A stretch of 8,701 nt of DNA, taken from Pedobacter sp. (GTDB taxonomy: Bacteria > Bacteroidota > Bacteroidia > Sphingobacteriales > Sphingobacteriaceae). The position numbers and the translations under genes are program-made. Below are positions 1 to 7,422 of this stretch, in pieces. Position 1 is the first letter of the stretch. Each line of letters opens with the position of its first letter. The stretch covers positions 1 to 8,701 of the forward strand of contig JAQBOT010000436.1 in the NCBI GenBank assembly GCA_028287885.1, given 5' to 3'. A model generated the notes under the pieces. The model was given only the letters and a program-made list of their open reading frames with translations, was not told the DNA's origin and did not search any database.

Positions 1-1
1 A

Positions 2-94
2 CAAAGCTACCGTTTCAGTTACATCAACTTCGAAGACAACTAAAAGGATGGGCACGGTACAGACTGGCCGATACGCTATAAAGACCTTTAAAAA
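2..94 (+). pseudogene. Upstream in-frame part of the GMC oxidoreductase gene, broken by two TAA stops
   Basis: This stretch is in the same frame as the downstream GMC oxidoreductase and still reads as that protein: QSYRFSYINFEDN, stop, KDGHGTDWPIRYKDL, stop, K, then the open frame from 95. The segments resemble the part of sugar-oxidising GMC enzymes just before the substrate-binding domain, where a DWPI-x-Y-x-DL stretch leads into a WYDY-type stretch. The stops are TAA at 41-43 and TAA at 89-91; no frameshift is needed to join the pieces. The codon at 95-97 is TTG (Leu) where I recall family members usually having Trp (TGG), one base away. The N-terminal FAD-binding Rossmann part lies left of the window. 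Either the gene is a decaying pseudogene or these bases are errors at a sequence end; the sequence alone does not decide. Confidence 0.75.
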
Positions 95-1327
95 TTGTAT
101 GACTATTTTGAACGTTTTTCTGGAATAAGCGGACAGGCAGAAAACTGGCCTGCGTTACCAGATGGACAATTTCTACCTCCAATGGAATTGAACTGTGTAG
201 AAAAGTCTGTTAAGAAACGAATCGAAGATCATTATAAAAAAGAAAGAATCCTTACTATAGGCCGTACTGCAAATCTAACCGTGCCCCATTTAGGCAGAGG
301 TAAATGTCAGTATCGCAATTTATGTAGCAGAGGTTGTCCATTTGGAGCATACTTTAGTACGCAGTCTTCTACCCTACCAGCAGCTGTTGCGACAGGAAAT
401 CTAACATTAAGACCATTCTCGCTGGTTAACAATATCATTTACGATAAAGAGACCCAGAAAGCAAAAGGTGTTGTGGTTATTGATTCGGAGACAATGGAGA
501 ACATGGAGTTCTATGCAAAGATTGTCTTTGTTAATGGCTCTACATTAGGCAGCACGTTCTTACTATTAAACTCCACATCAGATGAACATCCGAATGGCTT
601 AGGTAATAAGAGCGGTGAACTTGGACATAACCTAATGGATCACCATTTCCGTTGCGGAGCCTCCGGTGAAGCAGAAGGATTTGAAGATAAATATACTTAC
701 GGGCGTAGAGCGAATGGAATCTATGTACCAAGATACCAAAACATGGGTAATGATAAACGTGATTACCTAAGGGGATTCGGATATCAGGGTGGTGCGAGTA
801 GAACTGGCTGGCACAACGATGTAGCTGAACTTGCATTTGGCGGCGGCTTTAAAGATCAGATGACGCAACCAGGTGTATGGACAATGGGTCTTGGAGGATT
901 TGGAGAGTCACTTCCTAATCACAACAACAAGGTAACTATCGACAAAAATAAAAAAGATAAATGGGGAATGCCTGTCCTAGCTATCGATTGCGAATTTGGT
1001 GAAAACGAATCTAAGATGCGGGTGGCAATGATGAATGATGCAGCCGAAATGCTAGAAGCATCAGGTATGAAAAACATCAAAACCTACGATAACGGTTCAA
1101 CACCAGGTATGGCAATTCATGAGCAAGGAACTGCACGTATGGGTAATGATCCAAAAACTTCAGTACTTAATAAATGGAACCAAATGCATGAAGTAAAAAA
1201 TGTATTTGTTACAGACGGTTCATGCATGCCTTCTATTGCTTGCCAAAACCCTTCTTTAACTTTCATGGCATTAACAGCCAGAGCCGCTGATTTCGCGGTA
1301 TCTGAACTTAAAAAAGGTAATATTTAA
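95..1327 (+). CDS. GMC family FAD-dependent sugar oxidoreductase, C-terminal part (N-terminus missing or interrupted)
   Basis: This is the C-terminal 410 residues of a glucose-methanol-choline family oxidoreductase, a flavoenzyme that oxidises sugar or alcohol hydroxyls; relatives in similar operons are periplasmic glycoside 3-dehydrogenases that pass electrons to cytochrome c. The C-terminal GMC domain is clear: HEQGTARMG carries the presumed catalytic His342, and QNPSLTFMALTARAAD the partner Asn385, 43 residues later, close to the His/Asn spacing in choline oxidase. A cysteine cluster (Cys71, Cys77, Cys81) followed by FGAYFSTQSSTLPAA is typical of the sugar-dehydrogenase subgroup and may bind iron-sulphur. 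Full-length members have roughly 550-570 residues. The TTG at 95 is only the first possible start after the in-frame TAA at 89-91 and is unlikely to be the real one: a protein starting here would lack the FAD Rossmann motif and would not be functional. The stop overlaps the next start (TAATG). Family certain; functional state doubtful. Confidence 0.85.
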   Translation: MYDYFERFSGISGQAENWPALPDGQFLPPMELNCVEKSVKKRIEDHYKKERILTIGRTANLTVPHLGRGKCQYRNLCSRGCPFGAYFSTQSSTLPAAVATGNLTLRPFSLVNNIIYDKETQKAKGVVVIDSETMENMEFYAKIVFVNGSTLGSTFLLLNSTSDEHPNGLGNKSGELGHNLMDHHFRCGASGEAEGFEDKYTYGRRANGIYVPRYQNMGNDKRDYLRGFGYQGGASRTGWHNDVAELAFGGGFKDQMTQPGVWTMGLGGFGESLPNHNNKVTIDKNKKDKWGMPVLAIDCEFGENESKMRVAMMNDAAEMLEASGMKNIKTYDNGSTPGMAIHEQGTARMGNDPKTSVLNKWNQMHEVKNVFVTDGSCMPSIACQNPSLTFMALTARAADFAVSELKKGNI

Positions 1328-2484
1328 TGGTAGGTAAGAAGATTAGAATGGGAATGGTCGGCGGCGGCAAGAATGCTTTTATTGGCGCCGTTCACCGCAT
1401 TGCCGCTAATATGGATGGACAGATCGAATTGGTTTGTGGTGCATTTAGCTCTGACCCGGAACGTTCTAAAGAGTCAGGAAAAGGGTTATTTATTCAGGAT
1501 AGCCGAAATTATGGCAGCTACAAAGAGATGTTCAAGGCTGAAGAAAAGCTACCGGAAGATGAAAGAATGCAGTTTGTAAGCATTGTTACCCCGAACTTCG
1601 CCCACTTTGAACCTGCAATGCTTGCTTTGGAGCATGGATTTCATGTTCTAATCGACAAGCCGATGACGCTCTCACTTGAGGAAGCGAAAAAGCTTGAGAA
1701 AAAAGTAACGGAAACGGGTTTGTTGCTGTGCCTGACACACACCTATTCGGGCTACCCGATGGTAAAGCAGGCAAGACAAATGGTGAAAGAAGGAAAATTC
1801 GGCGCAATACGCAAAATTATTGTTCAATATCCGCAAGGTTGGCTGAGTTTACCTTCTGGAAAAGACAATAAACAGGCGGCCTGGAGGACAGACCCGGAGA
1901 AAAGCGGAATCAGTGGTTGCATGGGAGACATTGGAACCCATGCTGCACAGCTTGCAGAATACGTTTCCAACTTGAAGATCACGAAACTTTGTGCTGACAT
2001 CAACATTGTTGTAGAAAACAGAGCACTTGATGACGATGGAAATATTTGGTTAAAGTTTGATAACAATGCAAATGGTGTACTCATTGCTTCCCAAATTGCT
2101 GCTGGCGAGGAAAACGCACTTTCACTCCGTGTTTATGGTGAAAAGGGTGGCTTAGAATGGCGGCAGGAAGAACCAAATACCTTGCTGGTAAAATGGTTGG
2201 ATGCACCAATGCAGGTTTATCGGACAGGTCACGACTACCTTTCTTCATTTGCAAAGCACAATACAAGGACTCCATCAGGACACCCGGAGGGATACTTAGA
2301 AGCATTTGGGAACATTTACAGGAACTTTGCCTCAACCTTGCAATGCCTGGTTGAAGGTGGTACTGCATCAGAAGAGATGTTGGACTTTCCTACTGTTCAG
2401 GATGGTGTAAGGGGCATGGCGTTTATAGAAAATGTCGTTGCCTCAGGCAATTCTGATCAGAAATGGTATGAATTTAAAGTTTAA
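1327..2484 (+). CDS. Gfo/Idh/MocA family NAD(P)-dependent oxidoreductase, cytoplasmic
   Basis: A complete 385-residue Gfo/Idh/MocA dehydrogenase, usual for the family in length. The N-terminal Rossmann domain opens with GMVGGGKNAFIG (residues 9-20), binding NAD(P). The conserved active-site lysine is Lys111 in LIDKPMTLSLEEA, the counterpart of the family EKP motif, and GDIGTHAAQLAEY supplies the conserved Asp201 and His205 of the C-terminal domain. There is no signal peptide or Tat motif, so the enzyme should be cytoplasmic, unlike its exported relative at 4033. The ATG shares one base with the GMC stop codon, which suggests translational coupling and supports this start. By context it probably reduces an imported keto-sugar or oxidises a cyclic polyol or sugar; myo-inositol dehydrogenase-type activity is an alternative. 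The substrate cannot be read from the sequence. Confidence 0.92.
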   Translation: MVGKKIRMGMVGGGKNAFIGAVHRIAANMDGQIELVCGAFSSDPERSKESGKGLFIQDSRNYGSYKEMFKAEEKLPEDERMQFVSIVTPNFAHFEPAMLALEHGFHVLIDKPMTLSLEEAKKLEKKVTETGLLLCLTHTYSGYPMVKQARQMVKEGKFGAIRKIIVQYPQGWLSLPSGKDNKQAAWRTDPEKSGISGCMGDIGTHAAQLAEYVSNLKITKLCADINIVVENRALDDDGNIWLKFDNNANGVLIASQIAAGEENALSLRVYGEKGGLEWRQEEPNTLLVKWLDAPMQVYRTGHDYLSSFAKHNTRTPSGHPEGYLEAFGNIYRNFASTLQCLVEGGTASEEMLDFPTVQDGVRGMAFIENVVASGNSDQKWYEFKV

Positions 2485-2487
2485 AGC

Positions 2488-3540
2488 ATGACAACAATAA
2501 AAGGACCGGCAATATTCCTCGCCCAGTTTATTCAGGAGCAAGCACCATTTAATTCTTTAGAAGGAATTTGTAAATGGGCAGCAGATCTGGGCTATGTCGG
2601 TATACAGATGCCTACGCTCGACGATAGGTTTATTAATTTGAAGCTTGCTGCAGAGAGTAAAGATTACGCTGATGACCTGAGGGGCAAAATCAAGTCTTTT
2701 GGTCTCGACATTACAGAACTATCTACACACCTGCAGGGGCAGCTTGTAGCTGTAAATCCAGCATACGACCTTGCGTTTGATGCTTTTGCACCAGTTGAAG
2801 TACACAAAAATTCGAAAGCACGTACGGAATGGGCAGTTCAACAATTAAAGTACGCAGCTAAAGCATCCCAAAACCTGGGCCTTAACGCTCATGCAACTTT
2901 TAGTGGATCTTTATTGTGGCATATGTTTCATCCCTGGCCACAAAGACCGGCAGGTCTGGTTGAAGATGGTTTTACAGAATTAGCAAAAAGATGGTTGCCT
3001 ATACTAAATGAATTTGACAGTTGTGGTGTAGATGTTTGCTACGAAATCCATCCTGGTGAAGATTTGTTTGATGGAGTAACTTATGAAATGTTCCTGGAGA
3101 AGGTCAATAACCATCCCCGGGCATGCTTGTTATATGATCCCTCCCACTTTGTCCTTCAACAGTTGGATTACATCCAGTATATCGACTTTTATCACGATCG
3201 GATCAAAGCCTTTCATGTAAAAGATTCTGAATTTAACCCTACGGGCAAACAGGGCACTTTTGGTGGCTACCAAAGCTGGGCCAACCGCGCCGGGAGATAC
3301 AGGTCTCCAGGCGATGGCCAAGTGGATTTCAAGACCATATTTAGCAAACTTGCGCAATACGATTATAAAGGCTGGGCTGTGATGGAATGGGAATGTGTAA
3401 TTAAAGATTCAAATACAGGTGCCAAAGAGGGTGCTGAATTTATAAAGAACCATATCATCCCGGTAACAAGCAGAGCGTTTGACGACTTTGCTTCATCGGG
3501 AGGCGACGAGGCTTTTAACAAACAGATTTTAGGAATATAA
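2488..3540 (+). CDS. Sugar phosphate isomerase/epimerase family TIM-barrel protein, cytoplasmic
   Basis: A complete 350-residue protein of the xylose-isomerase-like TIM-barrel superfamily (AP endonuclease family 2 fold), whose members isomerise, epimerise or dehydrate sugars and inosose using a divalent metal. The expected metal-ligand series is present in order: Glu186 in YEIHPGEDLFDG, Asp217 in LLYDPSHFVLQQ, His243 in FHVKDSEF and Glu300 in VMEWEC. His188 and His220 are further conserved-looking active-site residues. No signal peptide is seen, so it should act in the cytoplasm. It starts 3 nt after the stop of the Gfo/Idh/MocA gene, and such pairs commonly act on successive intermediates. 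At 350 residues it is longer than the usual 270-300, with an insertion around QSWANRAGRYRSPGDG (about residues 259-275). Family sure; reaction unknown (epimerase, inosose dehydratase-like enzyme or 3-keto-sugar lyase are all possible). Confidence 0.9.
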   Translation: MTTIKGPAIFLAQFIQEQAPFNSLEGICKWAADLGYVGIQMPTLDDRFINLKLAAESKDYADDLRGKIKSFGLDITELSTHLQGQLVAVNPAYDLAFDAFAPVEVHKNSKARTEWAVQQLKYAAKASQNLGLNAHATFSGSLLWHMFHPWPQRPAGLVEDGFTELAKRWLPILNEFDSCGVDVCYEIHPGEDLFDGVTYEMFLEKVNNHPRACLLYDPSHFVLQQLDYIQYIDFYHDRIKAFHVKDSEFNPTGKQGTFGGYQSWANRAGRYRSPGDGQVDFKTIFSKLAQYDYKGWAVMEWECVIKDSNTGAKEGAEFIKNHIIPVTSRAFDDFASSGGDEAFNKQILGI

Positions 3541-3584
3541 TTTTAACCTGCTTATTAGATCCGTAAGCATTAACACATAAACAA

Positions 3585-4010
3585 ATGAGAAAACCATTAT
3601 TGATTATTAGCTGCATTGCTTTTGCATTAGCATCCTGCGGCAGTCCGGATTCCTCTACAAAAAACACGGGTAATTCAGAAGAAACAACTACTGGAACTTC
3701 GGATACGACGACAACACCAAGTACGGAAAGTTCATCGGCCTCAACGGAAAATGTAGGTTCAGCTAAAGGCAAACAGCTAATAGCGAAGTCCGATTGCCTC
3801 GGCTGTCACAATGAAAATGATAAAATTGTTGGTCCGGCCTATGTTGCAGTAGCCGAGAAATACACGCCTAGTGATCTAGATTACCTATCAGGTAAGATTA
3901 TAACTGGAGGAAGCGGAGTTTGGGGAGAAGTTCCAATGTCGCCGCATCCAAATCTATCCAAGGAAGACGCAACTGAAATGGCTAAATACATACTATCACT
4001 TAAGAAATAA
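3585..4010 (+). CDS. Lipoprotein c-type cytochrome, class I monohaem
   Basis: A 141-residue membrane-anchored cytochrome c. The N-terminus is a lipoprotein signal (MRKPLLIISCIAFALASC) with lipobox LASC, Cys18 being the likely lipidated residue. A low-complexity Ser/Thr/Glu-rich linker follows to about residue 58, then a compact haem domain. The haem-attachment motif is Cys71-Leu-Gly-Cys74-His75, and Met118 in GEVPMSPHPNLS is the likely sixth ligand, the arrangement of cytochrome c551/c552-type domains. The C-terminal helix ends KYILSLKK. It should sit in the periplasm, tethered by lipid, as an electron acceptor; between sugar-oxidising genes, its obvious donor is the GMC dehydrogenase. The 44-nt gap upstream is the largest in the window, but I see no convincing Bacteroidota promoter (TTG/TAnnTTTG) or terminator hairpin in it. 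Confidence 0.93.
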   Translation: MRKPLLIISCIAFALASCGSPDSSTKNTGNSEETTTGTSDTTTTPSTESSSASTENVGSAKGKQLIAKSDCLGCHNENDKIVGPAYVAVAEKYTPSDLDYLSGKIITGGSGVWGEVPMSPHPNLSKEDATEMAKYILSLKK

Positions 4011-4032
4011 ATAACTACATAAACCTTTAAGC

Positions 4033-5490
4033 ATGGAAAAAATGTTAAAAGAGGAAAACGCCACAACGAGACGTTCCTTCTTAAAAACCGGTGCAATAGC
4101 CACCGCAGCCTTTATGATAGTGCCAAGACATGTACTTGGCGGAAAAGGATTTCTTGCACCTAGCGACCGGCTGCTTATTGCAAGTGTTGGTGTAGGAGGT
4201 AAAGGTGAATCAGATATTGCGAATTTTTACAAAAGCGGCAAAGCAGATATTGGTTTTTTATGTGATGTAGACACCAGAAGAGCAGCCAAGACAGTTAAAG
4301 CATTTCCAAAAGCAAAGTTCTACTCAGACTGGCGTGAAATGTTTGACAAGGAAGGAAAGAATTTTGATGCAGTTTCTGTGTCAACACCCGACCATAACCA
4401 TGCTATCATTACCCTTGCCGCAATGCAGCTTGGAAAACATGTTTATGTACAAAAGCCATTAACCCATGACATCTACGAAGCAAGGGCATTAACAGCAGCA
4501 GCAAAGAAATATAAGGTTGTTACTCAAATGGGAAATCAAGGTGCCTCTAACGACGGACCTAGACAAATGAGAGAATGGTACGACGCGGGTCTGATCGGCG
4601 ACGTACATACCGTTTATGCCTGGACGGATCGCCCTATATGGCCACAGGGTATTCCATGGTCTGCCAACAAAGCGGAAGTTCCTAAAGAACTAAATTGGGA
4701 TCTTTGGCTGGGAACTGCTCCCTACAAAGATTATGTAGAAAAACTTGTTCCATTTAACTGGCGTGGCTGGTGGGATTACGGAACTGGCGCGCTTGGCGAT
4801 ATGGGATGTCACCTGTTGGAAGCACCATTTAGCGTCCTGAATTTAAAGTATGCAAGTGAAGTTCAGGCAAGCGTTGGTACAGTATACGTGGATGAATTTA
4901 AACGCGGATATTTTCCAGAAAGTGTTCCTCCTTCAAGTCATGTGACCATGAAGTTTCCAAAGACAAACAAAACACAAGGCCCAGTTACCGTTCACTGGAT
5001 GGACGGTGGAATACAGCCTGAGAGACCAGAAGAGCTTGAAGCAAATGAAATGTTTGGCGACGGTGGCAATGGAACTTTGTTTATTGGAACGAAGGGGAAA
5101 ATGATGAGCAGTACCTATAGTGCAAACCCACGCCTACTTCCGCTAAGTAGAAATAGCAGCATAAATGTACCAGAACGTTTCCCACGAGTTAAGGGCGCAG
5201 CTGAAGGTCACTATGCACAGTGGGTGGAGGCAAGTATAGCCGGTTACGGTAAACAACAGGTGAGTTCGCCTTTTGAAATTGCGGGTCCATTAACAGAAGC
5301 CCTATTGATGGCAAACCTTGCGATTAGGGGTGCTGATCTACAGACCAAAAACGCCGATGGCAGAACAATATATCCAGGAAGAAACATGAAGTTGTTGTGG
5401 GACAATGACAACATGAAGGTGACTAACTTGGATGCCGTGAATCAATTCGTTAAACGTGAATATCGCAAGGGCTGGACCTTTGGAGCATAA
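4033..5490 (+). CDS. Tat-exported Gfo/Idh/MocA family oxidoreductase
   Basis: A 485-residue Gfo/Idh/MocA protein with a Tat signal: TTRRSFLKTG (Arg13, Arg14) followed by an Ala-rich hydrophobic stretch, so it should be folded with its cofactor in the cytoplasm and exported. The Rossmann motif is G53-V-G55-G-K-G58. The active-site lysine is Lys141 in VYVQKPLTHDIYEA, and GALGDMGCHLLEAPF holds Asp256 and His260. It is about 100 residues longer than the cytoplasmic relative at 1327, owing to the signal and a larger C-terminal domain with a WDLWLGTAPYKDYV segment common in Bacteroidota and Planctomycetota members. An ATG at 4042 (Met4) is an alternative start and would keep the Tat motif. Exported members carry tightly bound NAD(P) and work as self-recycling redox enzymes, as in Zymomonas glucose-fructose oxidoreductase. 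Here it may oxidise glycosides at C3 or reduce the keto product. It does not resemble GH109 closely. Confidence 0.92.
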   Translation: MEKMLKEENATTRRSFLKTGAIATAAFMIVPRHVLGGKGFLAPSDRLLIASVGVGGKGESDIANFYKSGKADIGFLCDVDTRRAAKTVKAFPKAKFYSDWREMFDKEGKNFDAVSVSTPDHNHAIITLAAMQLGKHVYVQKPLTHDIYEARALTAAAKKYKVVTQMGNQGASNDGPRQMREWYDAGLIGDVHTVYAWTDRPIWPQGIPWSANKAEVPKELNWDLWLGTAPYKDYVEKLVPFNWRGWWDYGTGALGDMGCHLLEAPFSVLNLKYASEVQASVGTVYVDEFKRGYFPESVPPSSHVTMKFPKTNKTQGPVTVHWMDGGIQPERPEELEANEMFGDGGNGTLFIGTKGKMMSSTYSANPRLLPLSRNSSINVPERFPRVKGAAEGHYAQWVEASIAGYGKQQVSSPFEIAGPLTEALLMANLAIRGADLQTKNADGRTIYPGRNMKLLWDNDNMKVTNLDAVNQFVKREYRKGWTFGA

Positions 5491-5499
5491 ATTAAAATC

Positions 5500-6162
5500 A
5501 TGAAAAAATATATTTTATCAGCTTTCGTGCTTACTGCGCTTCTTAGCTCGCAGGGCGCGGAAGCTCAGAACTCACATACAATAAAAGGATGGCATAGTTA
5601 CAACAAGACTACTGTCGGCAGTGGATGGCAAGAAGAAAATGGTGTCATTCACTTGGATCCAAAAATGAAAAAGGATGACAGCGGCGACTTGGTCACTGAT
5701 AAGGAATACGGCAATTTTCAATTAAAATTAGAGTGGAAAGTTGCGCCGAATGCAAATAGTGGTATTCTTCTGTACGTTCACGAAGATCCAAAATTCAAAG
5801 CGACCTACAACACGGGTTTGGAAATGCAGGTCTTAGACAATGAAGGGCATCCTGACGGTAAAATTACTAAGCACAGAGCGGGTGACCTTTACGATCTTGT
5901 AAAAAGCACTTCCGAACCGGTAAAACCTGTTGGCCAATGGAACCTTGCAGAGGTGACCAGTAAAGATGGCAAGCTCGAATTTACACTAAACGGTGTAAAG
6001 ACAGTGTCTACAACCATGTGGGACGAAAACTGGAGTAAGTTAATCGCCGGAAGTAAGTTTGCGGGCTGGGAAGGTTTTGGAACTTTCAGAAAAGGTAGAA
6101 TTGCCCTACAAGACCACGGAGATGAAGTGTGGTTTAGAAATATATCAATCAAAGAATTATAA
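5500..6162 (+). CDS. Secreted DUF1080 / 3-keto-disaccharide hydrolase family protein
   Basis: A 220-residue protein made of one DUF1080 domain (PF06439, now named 3-keto-disaccharide hydrolase), a concanavalin-A-like beta-sandwich. A Sec signal peptide is visible (MKKYILSAFVLTALLSSQGAEA), with likely cleavage after Ala22; there is no lipobox cysteine, so it should be soluble in the periplasm. Family hallmarks: the YGNFQLKLEWK strand, NSGILLYV (86-93), GLEMQVLDNEGHPDG (from 107), KHRAGDLYDLV (His125, Asp129, Asp132), GQWN, and the C-terminal GRIALQDHGDEVWFRNISI. The domain occupies nearly the whole mature protein, which is the usual single-domain architecture. Characterised relatives act on glycosides already oxidised at C3, cleaving the bond by hydrolysis or elimination. 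The gene lies 9 nt after the exported oxidoreductase, so the two probably act in sequence: oxidation, then bond cleavage. Family certain, substrate unknown. Confidence 0.93.
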   Translation: MKKYILSAFVLTALLSSQGAEAQNSHTIKGWHSYNKTTVGSGWQEENGVIHLDPKMKKDDSGDLVTDKEYGNFQLKLEWKVAPNANSGILLYVHEDPKFKATYNTGLEMQVLDNEGHPDGKITKHRAGDLYDLVKSTSEPVKPVGQWNLAEVTSKDGKLEFTLNGVKTVSTTMWDENWSKLIAGSKFAGWEGFGTFRKGRIALQDHGDEVWFRNISIKEL

Positions 6163-6176
6163 AATAACAACATAGA

Positions 6177-7412
6177 ATGATCAAAAGCAACCGCATCAAG
6201 TTATCAGTCATGATGTTCCTGGAATTTTTTATCTGGGGCTCATGGTTTGTAACACTGGGTACATTTATTATAAACAACCTGCATGCATCCGGATCTCAAA
6301 GTGCGGCAGTATTTTCCACACAATCCTGGGGCGCAATAATTGCCCCATTTATAATCGGTTTAATAGCCGACAGATATTTCAATGCCGAAAAGATCCTGGG
6401 TATATTACACTTAATTGGTGCAATCTTAATGTACCAAATGTATCAGGCTGAAGACATAACAAAGTTTTATCCTTATGTCCTCTCTTATATGATACTCTTT
6501 ATGCCAACGCTTGCCTTGGTCAATTCAGTTTCATTCAACCAGATGACAGACCCAGAGAAGGAATTTTCTCCAATACGCGTATGGGGAACAATCGGCTGGA
6601 TTGTAGCAGGCCTACTGATCAGTTATGTTTACCATTGGGATTCAACTGGAGGTATTTCCGCAGGCTCCCTTAAGTACACATTTTTGATGGCAGGGATTGG
6701 CTCATTAGTACTAGGCTTGTTTAGCTTCACACTTCCGGCAACTCCACCTAAGGTATCGACAAACGAGAAAGTTAAGATTTCGGAGATCCTGGGTCTAGAT
6801 GCCTTGAAGCTGTTAAAGGATAAGAATTTTGCAATATTCTTTGTCTCGTCTATATTAATCTGTATCCCTCTTGCTTTTTATTATCAAAATGCCAATCCAT
6901 TCCTTTCTAATATAGGGTTAGATAATCCGACTGGAAAGATGACCATCGGGCAAATGTCAGAGGTATTGTTCCTGTTGCTGTTACCGGTGTTTTTCACCCG
7001 TTTCGGATTTAAGAAGACAATCCTTGTCGGAATGCTCGCTTGGGCGGTAAGATATGCACTCTTTGCATATGGAAATGCGGATAATTTAAGCTTCATGCTA
7101 ATTATTGGAATTGCCTTACACGGCGTTTGTTATGACTTCTTCTTCGTATCTGGTCAGATCTATACTAATTCTAAAGCCGGTGAACGTTACAAGAGTGCTG
7201 CTCAAGGGTTGATTACGCTTGCGACATATGGCATTGGGATGCTTATCGGTTTTGAGGTTGCTGGAAAGATCACGGACACTTACAAATTGGCTGATTCGTC
7301 TTTCGATTGGAAGATGATCTGGATAATCCCGGCAGGCATCGCAGCTGTAGTGTTCATTTTATTTGCTTTGTTCTTCAATGACAAGCAAAAAGTAGAAGTA
7401 GAAAAAATATAA
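6177..7412 (+). CDS. MFS transporter, nucleoside:H+ symporter (NupG-like) family
   Basis: A 411-residue integral membrane protein with about twelve hydrophobic segments across its length. The opening (LSVMMFLEFFIWGSWFVTLGTF) is characteristic of the nucleoside:H+ symporter branch of the major facilitator superfamily. The MFS loop signature between helices 2 and 3 is seen as GLIADRYFNAEKILG, with Asp65-Arg66, and RVWGTIGWIVAGLL around residue 139 is another typical segment. A hydrophilic central loop (about 185-205, PATPPKVSTNEKVKISE) divides the two halves. The protein ends with a short charged tail. It sits in the inner membrane. Despite the family name no nucleoside gene is nearby, while sugar-converting enzymes surround it on both sides, so import of a monosaccharide or keto-sugar formed in the periplasm is the better inference. 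It starts 14 nt after the DUF1080 gene and is followed by a 10-nt gap. Confidence 0.9.
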   Translation: MIKSNRIKLSVMMFLEFFIWGSWFVTLGTFIINNLHASGSQSAAVFSTQSWGAIIAPFIIGLIADRYFNAEKILGILHLIGAILMYQMYQAEDITKFYPYVLSYMILFMPTLALVNSVSFNQMTDPEKEFSPIRVWGTIGWIVAGLLISYVYHWDSTGGISAGSLKYTFLMAGIGSLVLGLFSFTLPATPPKVSTNEKVKISEILGLDALKLLKDKNFAIFFVSSILICIPLAFYYQNANPFLSNIGLDNPTGKMTIGQMSEVLFLLLLPVFFTRFGFKKTILVGMLAWAVRYALFAYGNADNLSFMLIIGIALHGVCYDFFFVSGQIYTNSKAGERYKSAAQGLITLATYGIGMLIGFEVAGKITDTYKLADSSFDWKMIWIIPAGIAAVVFILFALFFNDKQKVEVEKI

Positions 7413-7422
7413 ACAGCGAGCC

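Noticed and set aside
95..97. TTG at 95 as the true start of the GMC gene
   Set aside because: Family sequence continues upstream in the same frame, and a protein starting here would lack the FAD-binding Rossmann domain; it is only the first possible start after the TAA at 89-91.
540..836. Minus-strand open frames inside the genes, e.g. 540-836, 2081-2368 and 5889-6173
   Set aside because: They lie opposite well-supported genes, show no family motifs and have unlikely compositions, so they are shadows of the + strand coding sequence.
3541..3584. Internal promoter or terminator before the cytochrome gene
   Set aside because: At 44 nt it is the largest gap, but no TAnnTTTG-type element, inverted repeat or T-run with a stem is visible.
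2480..4035. Shared start context TTAAAGCATG / TTTAAGCATG before the genes at 2488 and 4033
   Set aside because: The similarity is short, includes the start codon and part of an upstream stop, and other starts in the window lack it; chance is enough to explain it.
4033..5490. GH109-type NAD-dependent glycosidase
   Set aside because: GH109 proteins share the fold and Tat export, but the segments around the active site (QKPLTHDIYEA, WDLWLGTAPYKDYV, GDMGCHLLEA) fit the general exported Gfo/Idh/MocA group better than the GH109 sequences I remember.
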